From: an uncultured Oscillibacter sp.
GTDB taxonomy: Bacteria > Bacillota > Clostridia > Oscillospirales > Oscillospiraceae
Direction of reading: 5' to 3'
Assembly: GCA_950097265.1 (NCBI GenBank)
Contig: CATNDJ010000014.1
Coordinates: 1-49,536, forward strand
Length of the DNA stretch: 49,536 bases
Part shown: positions 23,463-31,123 of the stretch, one piece after another
Numbering within the stretch: position 1 is the stretch's first letter
Layout: every line of letters begins with the position of its first letter
Notes under the pieces: model-generated
What the model was told of the DNA's origin: nothing
The model's input: only the letters and a program-made list of their open reading frames with translations
Database searches by the model: none
Translations under genes and position numbers: made by a program

Positions 23463-23930
23463 ATGGAGCCTCAGGTTGGGAGCATTCTGGAAGGCAAAGT
23501 CACCAGCATTATGAAGTTCGGTGCCTTCGTGGCGCTGGAGGGAGGCGGTTCCGGGCTGGTACATATCTCGGAAATCGCGAATACCTTTGTGGAAGACGTA
23601 CACGACCACCTTCAGACGGGGCAGGCCGTAAAGGTTCTGGTCCTGTCGGCGGAGAACGGGCGTGTGAACCTCTCGATTAAAAAGGCCCTGCCGCAGCAGG
23701 AGCGGCGGCCGCCTCGTCCCGGCGCGGGCGCTCAGGGCGGAGCGGGATTCCGCCCGGCGGCCAAGCCCGCCCAGCCCCAATTCCAGGGCCGGGGCAAGCC
23801 CGCGCCTCTGCCGCCGTCGGGGGACCAGGATTTCGAGGATAAGCTGAAGCATTTCCTCTCCTCCTCCGAGGGAAAGATGGCGGATTTGAACCGCAGCATG
23901 GACGGCAAGCGGGGGAGAAGAAGAAGATAA
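23463..23930 (+). CDS. S1 RNA-binding domain protein (YabR-like)
   Basis: This 155-residue protein opens with an S1 domain: GSILEGKVTSIMKFGAFVAL, GLVHISEIA, and VKVLVLSAENGRVNLSIK (about 6-73). A Pro/Gly/Arg-rich linker (about 78-120), a short helix EDKLKHFLSSSEGK and an Arg/Lys tail (GKRGRRRR) follow. S1 domains bind single-stranded RNA. YabR-type proteins are ribosome- or RNA-associated with no defined role, and they normally follow divIC, as here. GAAGGAGAAACTAGAAACCGT precedes ATG 23463. A strong terminator follows, ending the cluster. Confidence 0.92.
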   Translation: MEPQVGSILEGKVTSIMKFGAFVALEGGGSGLVHISEIANTFVEDVHDHLQTGQAVKVLVLSAENGRVNLSIKKALPQQERRPPRPGAGAQGGAGFRPAAKPAQPQFQGRGKPAPLPPSGDQDFEDKLKHFLSSSEGKMADLNRSMDGKRGRRRR

Positions 23931-23932
23931 CG

Positions 23933-23960
23933 AAAACCGCCCGGGAACGGGCGGTTTTTT
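23933..23960 (+). terminator. Intrinsic terminator after the S1 gene
   Basis: ACCGCCCG-GGAA-CGGGCGGT (23936-23955) is preceded by A-residues and followed by TTTTTT. Confidence 0.93.
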
Positions 23961-24256
23961 CACGGCATAAAAAGGAGCCGCACGGTCAATGCCATGCGGC
24001 CCAAGCGGGTGGGATATTGGAAAGCTTCCTATATCAAAGTACCATAGAACCCATATTTTGTAAATAGGAAGTTTTGTCGCTTTTTGTCTTCTTTTGCCGA
24101 AAGGCGCAGTCCGGCGGTCTGCTGAAAAAAGTTTTGTGAATATTTTGAAAAAACGCCGCTTTCCTCTTCCCATTTCAATACAAATATGTTATATTATACA
24201 AAAGGGCTTCCAAGCGGATCCCGGCGGCCCTTTTTCACACGAAAGGAGCGATCTCG
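23961..24256. other. Intergenic region before hpf with a possible leftward small RNA
   Basis: This AT-richer gap between the S1 gene's terminator and hpf has no convincing coding frame. On the minus strand it contains TTTACA (24059-24064), 17 bases, TACTTT (24036-24041), and then a hairpin GCCGCA/TGCGGC (23977-24000) followed on that strand by TCCTTTTTA. These could bound a leftward RNA of about 60 bases. Near the right end GTTATATTATACA (24188-24200) may be the -10 region of the hpf promoter, but no clear -35 is visible. All of this is inference from motifs. Confidence 0.35.
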
Positions 24257-24802
24257 ATGAAGTACACCTACGCTTGCAAGAAGGTCTCCCTCAACGATTC
24301 CATCAAGGCTTACACGGAAAAGAAAATTGCCAAGCTGGAAAAGTATTTCCGGGAGGACACCACCGCGTTTGTGACATTCTCGGTGGAGAAGGACCACCGC
24401 TGCACAGTGGAGATCACCGTTCGGAGCGGCGGCGCTCTGCTCCGGGCCCAAACGGAGGCGCCGGACGGCGATATGCGCGGCGCCGTGGATGCCGCCGTGG
24501 GCTATATTGAGCGCCAGATTTTGAAGAACAAGACCCGGCTTTCCAAGCGCCTGCGGAGCGAGGGCTTCCCGCCTCCCGCCCCGGTCACGGACTTTGACGT
24601 GGCGGAGGAGAAGGAATTTCCCGTGGTCCGCACCAAGCGCTTCGCCGTGAAGCCCATGAGCACGGAGGAGGCCATTTTGCAGATGAACCTGCTGGACCAC
24701 AGCTTCTTCGTCTTCCGCAGCAGCGAGGACGACAGCCTGTGCATCGTCTACCGCCGCAAGAGCGGAGGCTACGGTTTGATTGTCACCGACGAAGAGGAGT
24801 AA
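24257..24802 (+). CDS. hpf: Ribosome hibernation promoting factor, long form
   Basis: This 181-residue protein has the N-terminal ribosome-binding domain (YTYACKKVSLNDSIKAYTEKKIAKLEKYF) and a C-terminal dimerisation domain (VVRTKRFAVKPMSTEEAILQMNLLDHSFFVF, HSFFVFRSSEDDSL, VYRRKSGGYGLI). Long-form HPF dimerises 70S ribosomes into inactive 100S particles in stationary phase. The length and two-domain structure separate it from short HPF and YfiA. ACGAAAGGAGCGATCTCG precedes the ATG. It is a single-gene transcript bounded by terminators, consistent with independent stress or stationary-phase control. Confidence 0.96.
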   Translation: MKYTYACKKVSLNDSIKAYTEKKIAKLEKYFREDTTAFVTFSVEKDHRCTVEITVRSGGALLRAQTEAPDGDMRGAVDAAVGYIERQILKNKTRLSKRLRSEGFPPPAPVTDFDVAEEKEFPVVRTKRFAVKPMSTEEAILQMNLLDHSFFVFRSSEDDSLCIVYRRKSGGYGLIVTDEEE

Positions 24803-24834
24803 AACCCGTACTATAAATGTGCAAAGCAGAAAAT

Positions 24835-24872
24835 CGCGCCAGGGTTGAATTTCAGCCCTGGCGCGTCTTTTT
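24835..24872. terminator. Intrinsic terminator between hpf and galT
   Basis: CGCGCCAGGG (24835-24844) pairs with CCCTGGCGCG (24856-24865), and TTGAA/TTCAG can extend the stem. The tail is TCTTTTT. It sits between converging genes and may also serve galT. Confidence 0.88.
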
Positions 24873-24900
24873 ATCTGAATTTCAAAGCCCGGCGGCGCGG

Positions 24901-26397
24901 TCAGACGGCGTCCAGAAACCGGAAAAAGGCCGCCTTGCCCTCCGCCGTGCGCTTATAGACCCCGGCGTGCTCCAGCACCTGGGCGAAGACCAGGCCGGTT
25001 TCCTTCTGGACGATCTCCAGGGCGTTCTCCGCCGTGATCCGATAGCTGGGGGCGAAGGCCTCGGCCCAACCGGCGTGCTTGGCGGTTTTCTCGTCCGCCC
25101 GGAGGTCACGGCCGTGGACAAGGCAGTCCGCCACCGCCGCCAGCTCCGCCTTCAGCCGGGCGGGGAGCACCGCCAGGCCCATGACCTCGATGAGGCCGAT
25201 GTTTTCTTTCTTAATGTGGTGCAGCTCGTCGTGGGGATGGTACAGGCCCAAGGGGTATTGCTCCGTTGTCAGGTTGTTCCGCAGCACCAGATCCAGCTCG
25301 TATTTCTCTCCCCGCCGCCGGGCGATGGGGGTGATGGTGTTGTGAGGGATCCCCTCGGTCTCGGCGAGGATGACAGCCGCCTCGTCGGTGTAGGCTCGCC
25401 ACTTGCCCAGGATTTTGTCGGCCAGATCAATGAGCCGGTCCGGCTCCCCGGAGGAGATCCGGATGACGGACATGGGCCACTTCACGATGCCCGCCTCTAC
25501 GTCCTCGTAGCCGGGGAAGGTAAAGGGCGTCTCCACCGGGGCCTTCTCCATGGCAAAGGTGTAGCGCCCGCCCTGGAAGTGGTCGTGGGCCAGGATGGAG
25601 CCCCCCACGATGGGCAGGTCCGCGTTGGAGCCCACGAAGTAGTGGGGGAACTGCCCCACGAAGTCCAGGAGTTTGGCGAAGCAGGCCCGGTCGATTTTCA
25701 TGGGGGTGTGCTCTTTGTTCAGGCAGATGCAGTGCTCGTTATAATAGACGTAGGGGGAGTACTGCAAAAACCAGGGGGAGCCGTTGATGGTGATGGGGAC
25801 AATCCGGTGGTTCTGCCGGGCGGGATGGTTCACCCGGCCCGCGTAGCCCTCGTTCTCCGCGCAGAGCTGGCAGCGGGGATAGTTGGAGGCGGGGAGGTCC
25901 CGGGCGGCGGCGATGGCCTTGGGGTCCTTCTCCGGCTTGGAGAGGTTGATGGTGATATCCAGATCCCCGTACTCCGTGGGGGCTTTCCACTGCATGTCCC
26001 TGGCGATGCGGTCCCGGCGGATGTAATTGGTGTCCTGGCTGAGCTTGTAGTACCAGTCGGTGGCGGCCTTGGGGCCCTGGGCGTACAGGGCCTGGAACTT
26101 CGCGATGACCTGAGCTGGGCGAGGAGTCAGGCGGCCCATCAGCTCTGCGTCGAAGAGGTCCCGGTAGACCACGGAGTTTTCTTTCAGCACGCCCCGGGCG
26201 TAGGCATCGTCCAGCAGCTCCTCCAGCACGGGGGCCAGCTCCACGGTTTCCGGATCCCAGGTGCGTTCCGGCTCCGCGTAGCTGTCCAGCTTCAGCACGT
26301 CCAGGATGGTGTTGACAGCCCAGGTGCGTTCGTATGCGGAGATGAGGCCGGCGTGTTCTGCGTAATCTGCCAGCTTGGCTACGGCTTCATTGACCAT
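24901..26397 (-). CDS. galT: UDP-glucose-hexose-1-phosphate uridylyltransferase (class II GalT)
   Basis: This 498-residue enzyme exchanges UMP between UDP-glucose and galactose 1-phosphate in the Leloir pathway. It is the Firmicutes-type GalT: N-terminal VNEAVAKLADYAEHAGL, FDAELMGRLTPRPAQV, CQLCAENEGYAGR, and IVGGSILAHDHFQGGRYTF, which carries the catalytic His. ATG 26397 with AGAGAGGAATCACATT upstream is preferred to an extension into galK. It lies 59 bases downstream of galK and shares its promoter. No galE or galactose transporter is in the window. Confidence 0.95.
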   Translation of the reverse strand: MVNEAVAKLADYAEHAGLISAYERTWAVNTILDVLKLDSYAEPERTWDPETVELAPVLEELLDDAYARGVLKENSVVYRDLFDAELMGRLTPRPAQVIAKFQALYAQGPKAATDWYYKLSQDTNYIRRDRIARDMQWKAPTEYGDLDITINLSKPEKDPKAIAAARDLPASNYPRCQLCAENEGYAGRVNHPARQNHRIVPITINGSPWFLQYSPYVYYNEHCICLNKEHTPMKIDRACFAKLLDFVGQFPHYFVGSNADLPIVGGSILAHDHFQGGRYTFAMEKAPVETPFTFPGYEDVEAGIVKWPMSVIRISSGEPDRLIDLADKILGKWRAYTDEAAVILAETEGIPHNTITPIARRRGEKYELDLVLRNNLTTEQYPLGLYHPHDELHHIKKENIGLIEVMGLAVLPARLKAELAAVADCLVHGRDLRADEKTAKHAGWAEAFAPSYRITAENALEIVQKETGLVFAQVLEHAGVYKRTAEGKAAFFRFLDAV

Positions 26398-26456
26398 AAT
26401 GTGATTCCTCTCTTTAAAAAGTCTTTTAAGAAGGCTTTCGCAAAACGCAGGGCCGC

Positions 26457-27740
26457 TCAGGAGACGACGACGCAGCCGCCCTGGGGGCGGATGCGGAGCA
26501 CGTGGCACTTCCCCTGGCCGAACAGCTCCTCAATGCCGGTTTTAAACAGCGCCGTCCGGCCCTCGGGCACCCACGCCTGAATCGTGCCGGCAAAGCCTCC
26601 GCCGTGGACCCGGATGGCCCCCTTGCCGTCCAGCAGATACTCCCCCACCGTCAGGGCCAGGGGAACAGCCTGCTGCCGGGGATCGGCGGTGGACCAGGTG
26701 TTTTGCAGGCGCAGGGAGGAGGACAGGCCGGAGGCGTTTACCATATTCAAAAAGGCCTGGAAGTTTCCGCGCTTCAGAGCACCGGCCTCCTGAACCGCCC
26801 GGCGGTCGTCGGCATAGAAGTGCATGGCCCGGAGCACCGCCCGGTCGCCGCACTCCGCCCGCAGGGTGGGGAGGGCGGCATGGAACTCGGCCAGGGGCAC
26901 GTCCCGGAGGACGGCCTTTCCAAAGTGGGCGGCCACTGCGCCCATCTCCCGGGTGACGGCGGCGTAGTCGTCGGTGAGATCTCCGTGGCTGGAGGCGGTG
27001 TCTACGATGCACAGGGCATAGCCCGATTTGCTGAAGTCGAAGTTCACCTGCTCCACGACCGGGTCGGCGGGGTCGTTGAAGTCGATGGCCACCGCGCCGC
27101 CCACAGAGGAGCCCATCTGGTCCATCAGGCCGCAGGGCTTGCCGAAGTGGACGTTCTCGGCGTACTGGCCGATTTTCGCCAGCTCAATGGCGTCCAGCTT
27201 CCCCTCGCAGAAGAAGTAATTGAGGATGTTCCCGATGAGGATTTCATAGGCGGCGGAAGAGCTGAGGCCGGAGCCGGAGAGCACCGTGGAGACCGCGCAG
27301 ATATCGGTGCCGCCCACGGCATAGCCCCGCTTGGCGACGCCCTCCGCCACGCCCCGGACCAGGGCGGCGGAGCTGTTGGCCTCCTCGGGCCGGGGGCTGA
27401 GGTCCGCCAAGTCCACCTCCAGGGCGGGGTAACCCTCGGACTGGACCCGGATGACGTTCAGCCCGTTGGGGGCGGCGCAGGCCAGCATGTCCATGTCCAC
27501 GCTGGCGCAGAGGACGTGGCCCCGCTGGTGGTCCGTGTGGTTGCCCCCCAGCTCCGTGCGGCCGGGGCCGCTGAACAGGGCGGCGGCGCCTTTGGGGGCG
27601 AAGGAGTCCGCCAGGGCCTGAGTGACATGCAGGGCCCGGGCCTTGGCCTGGGCTAGACCCCCGGCGGTGTAGACGGCGGAGAGGGGCGCGTCGCATTGGC
27701 CCGCCTCCAGGGCCTGGAGCAGCTGATTACAGGAATACAT
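26457..27740 (-). CDS. galK: Galactokinase
   Basis: This 427-residue GHMP kinase phosphorylates galactose at C1. Signature motifs: GPGRTELGGNHTDHQRG (about 59-75), the ATP-binding GSGLSSSAAYEI (about 156-167), and near the C-terminus HGGGFAGTIQAWVP. GRTELGGNHTDHQ is the galactokinase signature around the sugar-binding residues. GAAAGAAAGGAGGCAGAGCCTT is a strong ribosome site. It is the first gene of a galK-galT operon with a near-consensus promoter at 27773-27801. Confidence 0.96.
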   Translation of the reverse strand: MYSCNQLLQALEAGQCDAPLSAVYTAGGLAQAKARALHVTQALADSFAPKGAAALFSGPGRTELGGNHTDHQRGHVLCASVDMDMLACAAPNGLNVIRVQSEGYPALEVDLADLSPRPEEANSSAALVRGVAEGVAKRGYAVGGTDICAVSTVLSGSGLSSSAAYEILIGNILNYFFCEGKLDAIELAKIGQYAENVHFGKPCGLMDQMGSSVGGAVAIDFNDPADPVVEQVNFDFSKSGYALCIVDTASSHGDLTDDYAAVTREMGAVAAHFGKAVLRDVPLAEFHAALPTLRAECGDRAVLRAMHFYADDRRAVQEAGALKRGNFQAFLNMVNASGLSSSLRLQNTWSTADPRQQAVPLALTVGEYLLDGKGAIRVHGGGFAGTIQAWVPEGRTALFKTGIEELFGQGKCHVLRIRPQGGCVVVS

Positions 27741-27772
27741 AAGGCTCTGCCTCCTTTCTTTTTTCAGTGTCC

Positions 27773-27801
27773 AGTATAGTGAATCCGGCGGGAAAATTCA
27801 A
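27773..27801 (-). promoter_or_regulatory. Promoter for galK-galT
   Basis: On the minus strand TTGAAT (27796-27801) and TATACT (27773-27778) are separated by 17 bases, 33 bases before the galK ATG. The -35 lies next to the stop codon of the dipeptidase gene, so galKT can be transcribed independently of it. Confidence 0.75.
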
Positions 27802-27804
27802 TGC

Positions 27805-28776
27805 CTACTTTCCCGCTTTGCCCAAAATCCGCAAAAAATTTTCATGGGCAATCATGCTCCGCTCGGCGGCGCTCATCCCCAGCCGCTCCAGGCAGTCCAG
27901 GAAAGTCATGGCCCGCCCGCAGTCCTCCAGCCCCCGGGCGGCGTCGTTGCCCGGGCCCATGAACTCACAGAAGTCGAAGCCGCAGGCCACGTGCTCCACC
28001 CCCATGACCTCCGCCATGTGGGCGGCGTGAAGGGCCAGGGTCTCCGCCGTCCGCTTTTCCGGGTCCTCGTGGACGAATTTGTGGTGGACGTTCAGCCCCA
28101 CCACGCCGCCGCCGTCCCGGATGGCCCGCAATTGCTCATCGGTGAGATTCCGGGGGACATCGCACAGGGCGCGGCAGTTGGAGTGGGAGGCGATCACAGG
28201 CCCCCGGGCCAGCCTCAGGACCTCCCAAAATCCCCCGTCGTTCAGGTGAGACACGTCTACTATCAACCCCAAGTCCCCCATCCGCCTGACGGCCCGGCGG
28301 CCCAGGTCCGTCAGGCCCTTGCCAGGGTCCTGGGCGGCTCCGGCGGCAAAGCGGTTTTCCTCGTTCCAGGTCAGCATCCCCAGCCGGAGGCCCAGGGAGG
28401 CCAGCCGGTCCAGTTGCTCTGGGCGCTCCAGGCCCTCCATGCCCTCGATGGCCAAAAAGGCGTAAATTTTGCCCTTCGCCCGGGCGGCCTCCGCTTCCTC
28501 CGCCGTGCGGACCGCCGCCAGCCAGGGGCACTCGGCAAACTCCGCCTGGGCACAGGAGAGCATGACCTCCAGCCGGTGGGCCGGATCCTCCCCGCCGGGA
28601 ACGCCGGGCCAGAAGGTTTGCCCCCCGCCCCAGCCGTACCAGAGGGCCAGCGTCAGCCCCTCAATCCCGCCCCGGCGGAGGCGGTCCAGGTGACGGCGCT
28701 CCAGCACGTGGGTTTCTCCCGTCAGGCGGCGGCGGGTCACATCATAGAGAAGGTCGGAATGTCCGTCAAAAATCAT
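27805..28776 (-). CDS. Membrane dipeptidase (peptidase family M19)
   Basis: This 323-residue zinc peptidase matches renal-dipeptidase-like enzymes. It has FDGHSDLLYD near the N-terminus (His6, Asp8 metal ligands), AFLAIEGMEGL (bridging Glu, about 112), IVDVSHLNDGGFWEV (about 175) and VIASHSNCRALCDVPRNLTD (about 197-216), then GLNVHHKF and ACGFDF. These enzymes cleave dipeptides, including D-amino-acid ones. ATG 28776 follows AAAGGAGTTTTACC; a much longer in-frame reading to 29280 runs through the divergent promoter and is rejected. It precedes galK, but galK has its own promoter. Confidence 0.94.
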   Translation of the reverse strand: MIFDGHSDLLYDVTRRRLTGETHVLERRHLDRLRRGGIEGLTLALWYGWGGGQTFWPGVPGGEDPAHRLEVMLSCAQAEFAECPWLAAVRTAEEAEAARAKGKIYAFLAIEGMEGLERPEQLDRLASLGLRLGMLTWNEENRFAAGAAQDPGKGLTDLGRRAVRRMGDLGLIVDVSHLNDGGFWEVLRLARGPVIASHSNCRALCDVPRNLTDEQLRAIRDGGGVVGLNVHHKFVHEDPEKRTAETLALHAAHMAEVMGVEHVACGFDFCEFMGPGNDAARGLEDCGRAMTFLDCLERLGMSAAERSMIAHENFLRILGKAGK

Positions 28777-28815
28777 GGTAAAACTCCTTTCTCCCGGCGG
28801 AAGGGCCGGGGCGGC

Positions 28816-28844
28816 AATATGGGATTCCCGGGGGCGCTTTCCAA
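28816..28844 (-). promoter_or_regulatory. Possible promoter for the dipeptidase gene
   Basis: On the minus strand TTGGAA (28839-28844), 17 bases, CATATT (28816-28821), 39 bases ahead of the ATG. Each box matches four of six consensus bases. Confidence 0.45.
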
Positions 28845-28914
28845 ATTCCGGAGAGCGCCAGAGCCAGCGGGGAGGGAACTGCAAACAGACGCTCCAATAT
28901 TTTGTTGGAAGCCG

Positions 28915-28943
28915 TTGAGAGCACACAAGATGTGGCATATAAT
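28915..28943 (+). promoter_or_regulatory. Promoter for the AbrB/SARP-like regulator
   Basis: TTGAGA (28915-28920), 17 bases and TATAAT (28938-28943) form a strong promoter 72 bases ahead of ATG 29016. Confidence 0.85.
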
Positions 28944-29015
28944 GCTTCTTACAGCCAAAGCGGCCCCATGCCGGGCGGCGTTCTTGGCAAGTAAAAATAG
29001 ATAGGAGCAGGCAGC

Positions 29016-29207
29016 ATGATGATTTTAGACAGGGAACGAAAGATTCAGATTCCCCAGTCCGCCCTGGAGGAGCTGGGGTGGAGCCTGGGAGAGACCTTGA
29101 CCTACGCGGTTCAGGGGAGGCGCCTGGCCGTGTATCCCGGCTCTCCGGAAGATATCCCCCCCTTCGGGGACCCTGTTCTTTCGGTGCTTCGGGTGGTTTT
29201 CCATTGA
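29016..29207 (+). CDS. AbrB/SpoVT-like hairpin domain, probable N-terminal part of a frameshifted regulator
   Basis: This 63-codon frame encodes a typical AbrB swapped-hairpin half: MILDRERKIQIPQSALEELG, then WSLGETLTYAVQGRRLAVYP. Such domains dimerise and bind DNA. After PPFGDPVL the frame runs on for a few residues and stops at 29207. From the same point the +1 frame continues with a SARP-type N-terminus (RCFGWFSIEQDGRPVPVNG) that leads into the next listed gene. The natural reading is one protein of about 226 residues, shifted near CTTT at 29178-29181. AGGAGCAGGCAGC precedes ATG 29016, and a strong promoter lies at 28915. It could be a mutation, a sequence error or a programmed shift. Confidence 0.65.
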   Translation: MMILDRERKIQIPQSALEELGWSLGETLTYAVQGRRLAVYPGSPEDIPPFGDPVLSVLRVVFH

Positions 29208-29229
29208 ACAGGACGGCCGCCCGGTTCCC

Positions 29230-29697
29230 GTGAACGGGAAGAAGCTGAGGGAGCTTCTGGCCCTGCTGACGTACTACCACGGCGCGCCCAAGACAAAGCG
29301 GCAGCTCGCTTTCGAGCTTTGGCCGGATTCCTCCGCAGAGCGGGCCCGGGACTGCCTTTACAAGGTGCTGAGGGATTTACGGCGCTTGGGGCAGAGGGCG
29401 CCCCTGCCGGTCCGGGAGACCCGGGAGGGGATTTATCTGGAACTTACGAACCGGCAGTCCGATCTGTCGCTGTTTCAGCGGTGGTCGCATTCCGGCGACC
29501 CGGCGGAGTGGAAGCGGGCGTTTGAACTGTACCGGGGCGGCTTCCTGGATAAGGAGGGCTACGAGTGGGCGGCGGTGGCGCACTCCTACTATGAGGTTTG
29601 CTACTTCGACCTGCTCCGGGCCCTTGCGGGGCACTGTCTCTCCGCAGGCCGGGAGCCTGAGGCAAATTATTTTCAGAAATTGGCGGACCAGCTCTAA
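29230..29697 (+). CDS. SARP/BTAD-like transcriptional regulator, second part of a frameshifted gene
   Basis: From GTG 29230 the frame encodes 155 residues: a winged-helix domain of the OmpR/SARP type (KKLRELLALLTYYHGAPKTK, then LAFELWPDSSAERARDCLYK and VLRDLRRLG). A short helical region follows, like the start of a bacterial transcriptional activation domain (ALELYRGGFLDKEGYEWAAV-like pattern, LLRALAGHCLSAGREPEANY). The similarity begins upstream of the GTG at about 29182, in this same frame but without a start codon. This supports fusion to the AbrB-like part by a +1 shift. No ribosome site precedes the GTG. It is probably a regulator of the downstream cassette, judged from position only. 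Confidence 0.65.
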   Translation: MNGKKLRELLALLTYYHGAPKTKRQLAFELWPDSSAERARDCLYKVLRDLRRLGQRAPLPVRETREGIYLELTNRQSDLSLFQRWSHSGDPAEWKRAFELYRGGFLDKEGYEWAAVAHSYYEVCYFDLLRALAGHCLSAGREPEANYFQKLADQL

Positions 29698-29782
29698 AAT
29701 TTCTCAGTTTTTTCCGATCCTTCGCTGTATGATTTATCCAGGCCGGGGGCACCGGCCGGAAATTTTATGAACGGAGGAAACA

Positions 29783-30097
29783 ATGATGAGTGAACAAGAA
29801 AACGGCAAGGCGCTGACCACTTTCCGCGGGACGGTGACGGAAGGGAGCTGCAAGATCAATTGGGAGACCACGACGATTGGCGGACACCCCGCCGTCAGCC
29901 TCATGTTTGCCCAGAGCAAGAAAAAGACCAATTACAAAATCGACCCAGAGCCGGAAAAGTCCAGCCAGAGCTCCTACGAGAAGCTGGTCCAGGCCGCGGC
30001 TCACAAGGCCGGCCTGCGGGACCCGGAGATGAGCTTCCCCTCCAGCATTCTCAACGTGAGCGTTTCCGGCAGGACCTACAATCTGCATAAGGGATGA
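29783..30097 (+). CDS. Unknown small protein, first gene of a three-gene cassette
   Basis: I do not recognise this 104-residue protein. It has no signal peptide, membrane helix or cysteine pattern. The N-terminal half looks like beta strands (LTTFRGTVTEGSCKINWETT, then VSLMFAQ). A lysine-rich linker follows (SKKKTNYKIDPEPEK), then a helix (YEKLVQAAAHKAGL) and a final strand (ILNVSVSGRTYNLHKG). ATG 29783 (or the ATG right after it) is preceded by AACGGAGGAAACA, a strong site. The next gene begins 4 bases after the stop codon, so the two are translated together. It is preceded by a region with TATGAT at 29728 but no clear -35. Confidence 0.7.
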   Translation: MMSEQENGKALTTFRGTVTEGSCKINWETTTIGGHPAVSLMFAQSKKKTNYKIDPEPEKSSQSSYEKLVQAAAHKAGLRDPEMSFPSSILNVSVSGRTYNLHKG

Positions 30098-30101
30098 GAC
30101 C

Positions 30102-31121
30102 ATGAGCGAACGGTATGCGGCCGTTACGATACTCAACACCCTGGACCGGCCCCTGGAGCTTGTGAACTCCAGGATTACGGCGGCGGAGGCGACCTCCTTT
30201 CCCCAGCGCATTGAGGCCGGGGGACGCGGAGACTACATTGTGACGGCTCCAAAAGTTCAGACTTCCAGCATGGAGGTTTCCTTTTCCCTGCGGGACGTTT
30301 CCCCTGCGGGGGAGCGGATGCTGGGAACCTGCTCGGTGGAATTCAGCATCCCGCTGGTCTCCAACAACGCCAGCCGGCTGAGCGTCACGGGGGCCATCGG
30401 GCAGACGGGCTATGAGCCGGTCAGCCCCCACGGCTACCGCTGGACCTGTACGATTACGCTTTTCTCCAAGCTGGACATGAAGGACGGAAGCGCGGCGGGC
30501 TACGGCTGGGAGGCCATATCCGCCCTGCCGGAGCTCCCCGGAGAGGAGGTGGACATTCAGTCCGCCGTACCGGAAAAATACGTGTTTGCCGACCGGCTGT
30601 TCGGACGCAGCGGCACGCTGGAAATTCCGAAGAAATACTGGGGGGAAATTAAGGACCCCTTGTTCCCCGACGAGTATGGGCAGAGGAATTTTGTGGCGCG
30701 GTACTTTGCCGCGGCGGTCTACAGGCTGAAGATGAACACCGCCGTTTCCATCGCGGCCAACCAGTCCTACAGCAGGGAGACGACAATTCACCACCGCTCC
30801 TCCACCCGTTCGGAGGTTTCGCAGGAGATGAACCTGGAAAACACGCTGCGGCTGGACCGGGAGGGAATCTGCGAGGAGCTGCGCTCCACCTACCGTATCT
30901 CGCGGATGACGGAGTACTGCAGCGAGTCCGAGGAAAACGTGACGGAACGCCTGGAGTACAGCGCGGCGGAGTATGACAGGGACGTGGTTGTGTGGGACCT
31001 GGACAAGATCGTCTGCATCTTCCGGGAAAACATCAAGGGGAAAACCGGACTGATTGGACTGAGCGACTATTACATGGCGTCCACCGCAAAAACCTATGCG
31101 AAAAAAGAAAGTGAGGAATAA
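30102..31121 (+). CDS. Unknown protein with a beta-sandwich-like N-terminal half
   Basis: This 339-residue protein has no recognised family. It lacks a signal peptide and transmembrane helices. Residues 1-125 are strand-rich: AAVTILNTLDRPLELVNSRI, RIEAGGRGDYIVTAP, TCSVEFSIPLVSN and YRWTCTITLFSK. This is a pattern of short amphipathic strands loosely like that of aegerolysin or actinoporin-type membrane-active proteins; that is only a visual impression. Residues 150-339 are mixed, with many Ser/Thr/Tyr/Glu (ISRMTEYCSESEENVTERLE) and a final KIVCIFRENIKGKTGLIGLS region. It starts 4 bases after the upstream gene, and the third gene begins 2 bases after its stop codon. Confidence 0.72.
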   Translation: MSERYAAVTILNTLDRPLELVNSRITAAEATSFPQRIEAGGRGDYIVTAPKVQTSSMEVSFSLRDVSPAGERMLGTCSVEFSIPLVSNNASRLSVTGAIGQTGYEPVSPHGYRWTCTITLFSKLDMKDGSAAGYGWEAISALPELPGEEVDIQSAVPEKYVFADRLFGRSGTLEIPKKYWGEIKDPLFPDEYGQRNFVARYFAAAVYRLKMNTAVSIAANQSYSRETTIHHRSSTRSEVSQEMNLENTLRLDREGICEELRSTYRISRMTEYCSESEENVTERLEYSAAEYDRDVVVWDLDKIVCIFRENIKGKTGLIGLSDYYMASTAKTYAKKESEE

Positions 31122-31123
31122 CT

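Noticed and set aside
28777-29280. N-terminal extension of the dipeptidase frame
   Set aside because: It runs through the divergent promoter of the regulator; the ribosome site and the HSDLLYD motif place the start at 28776.
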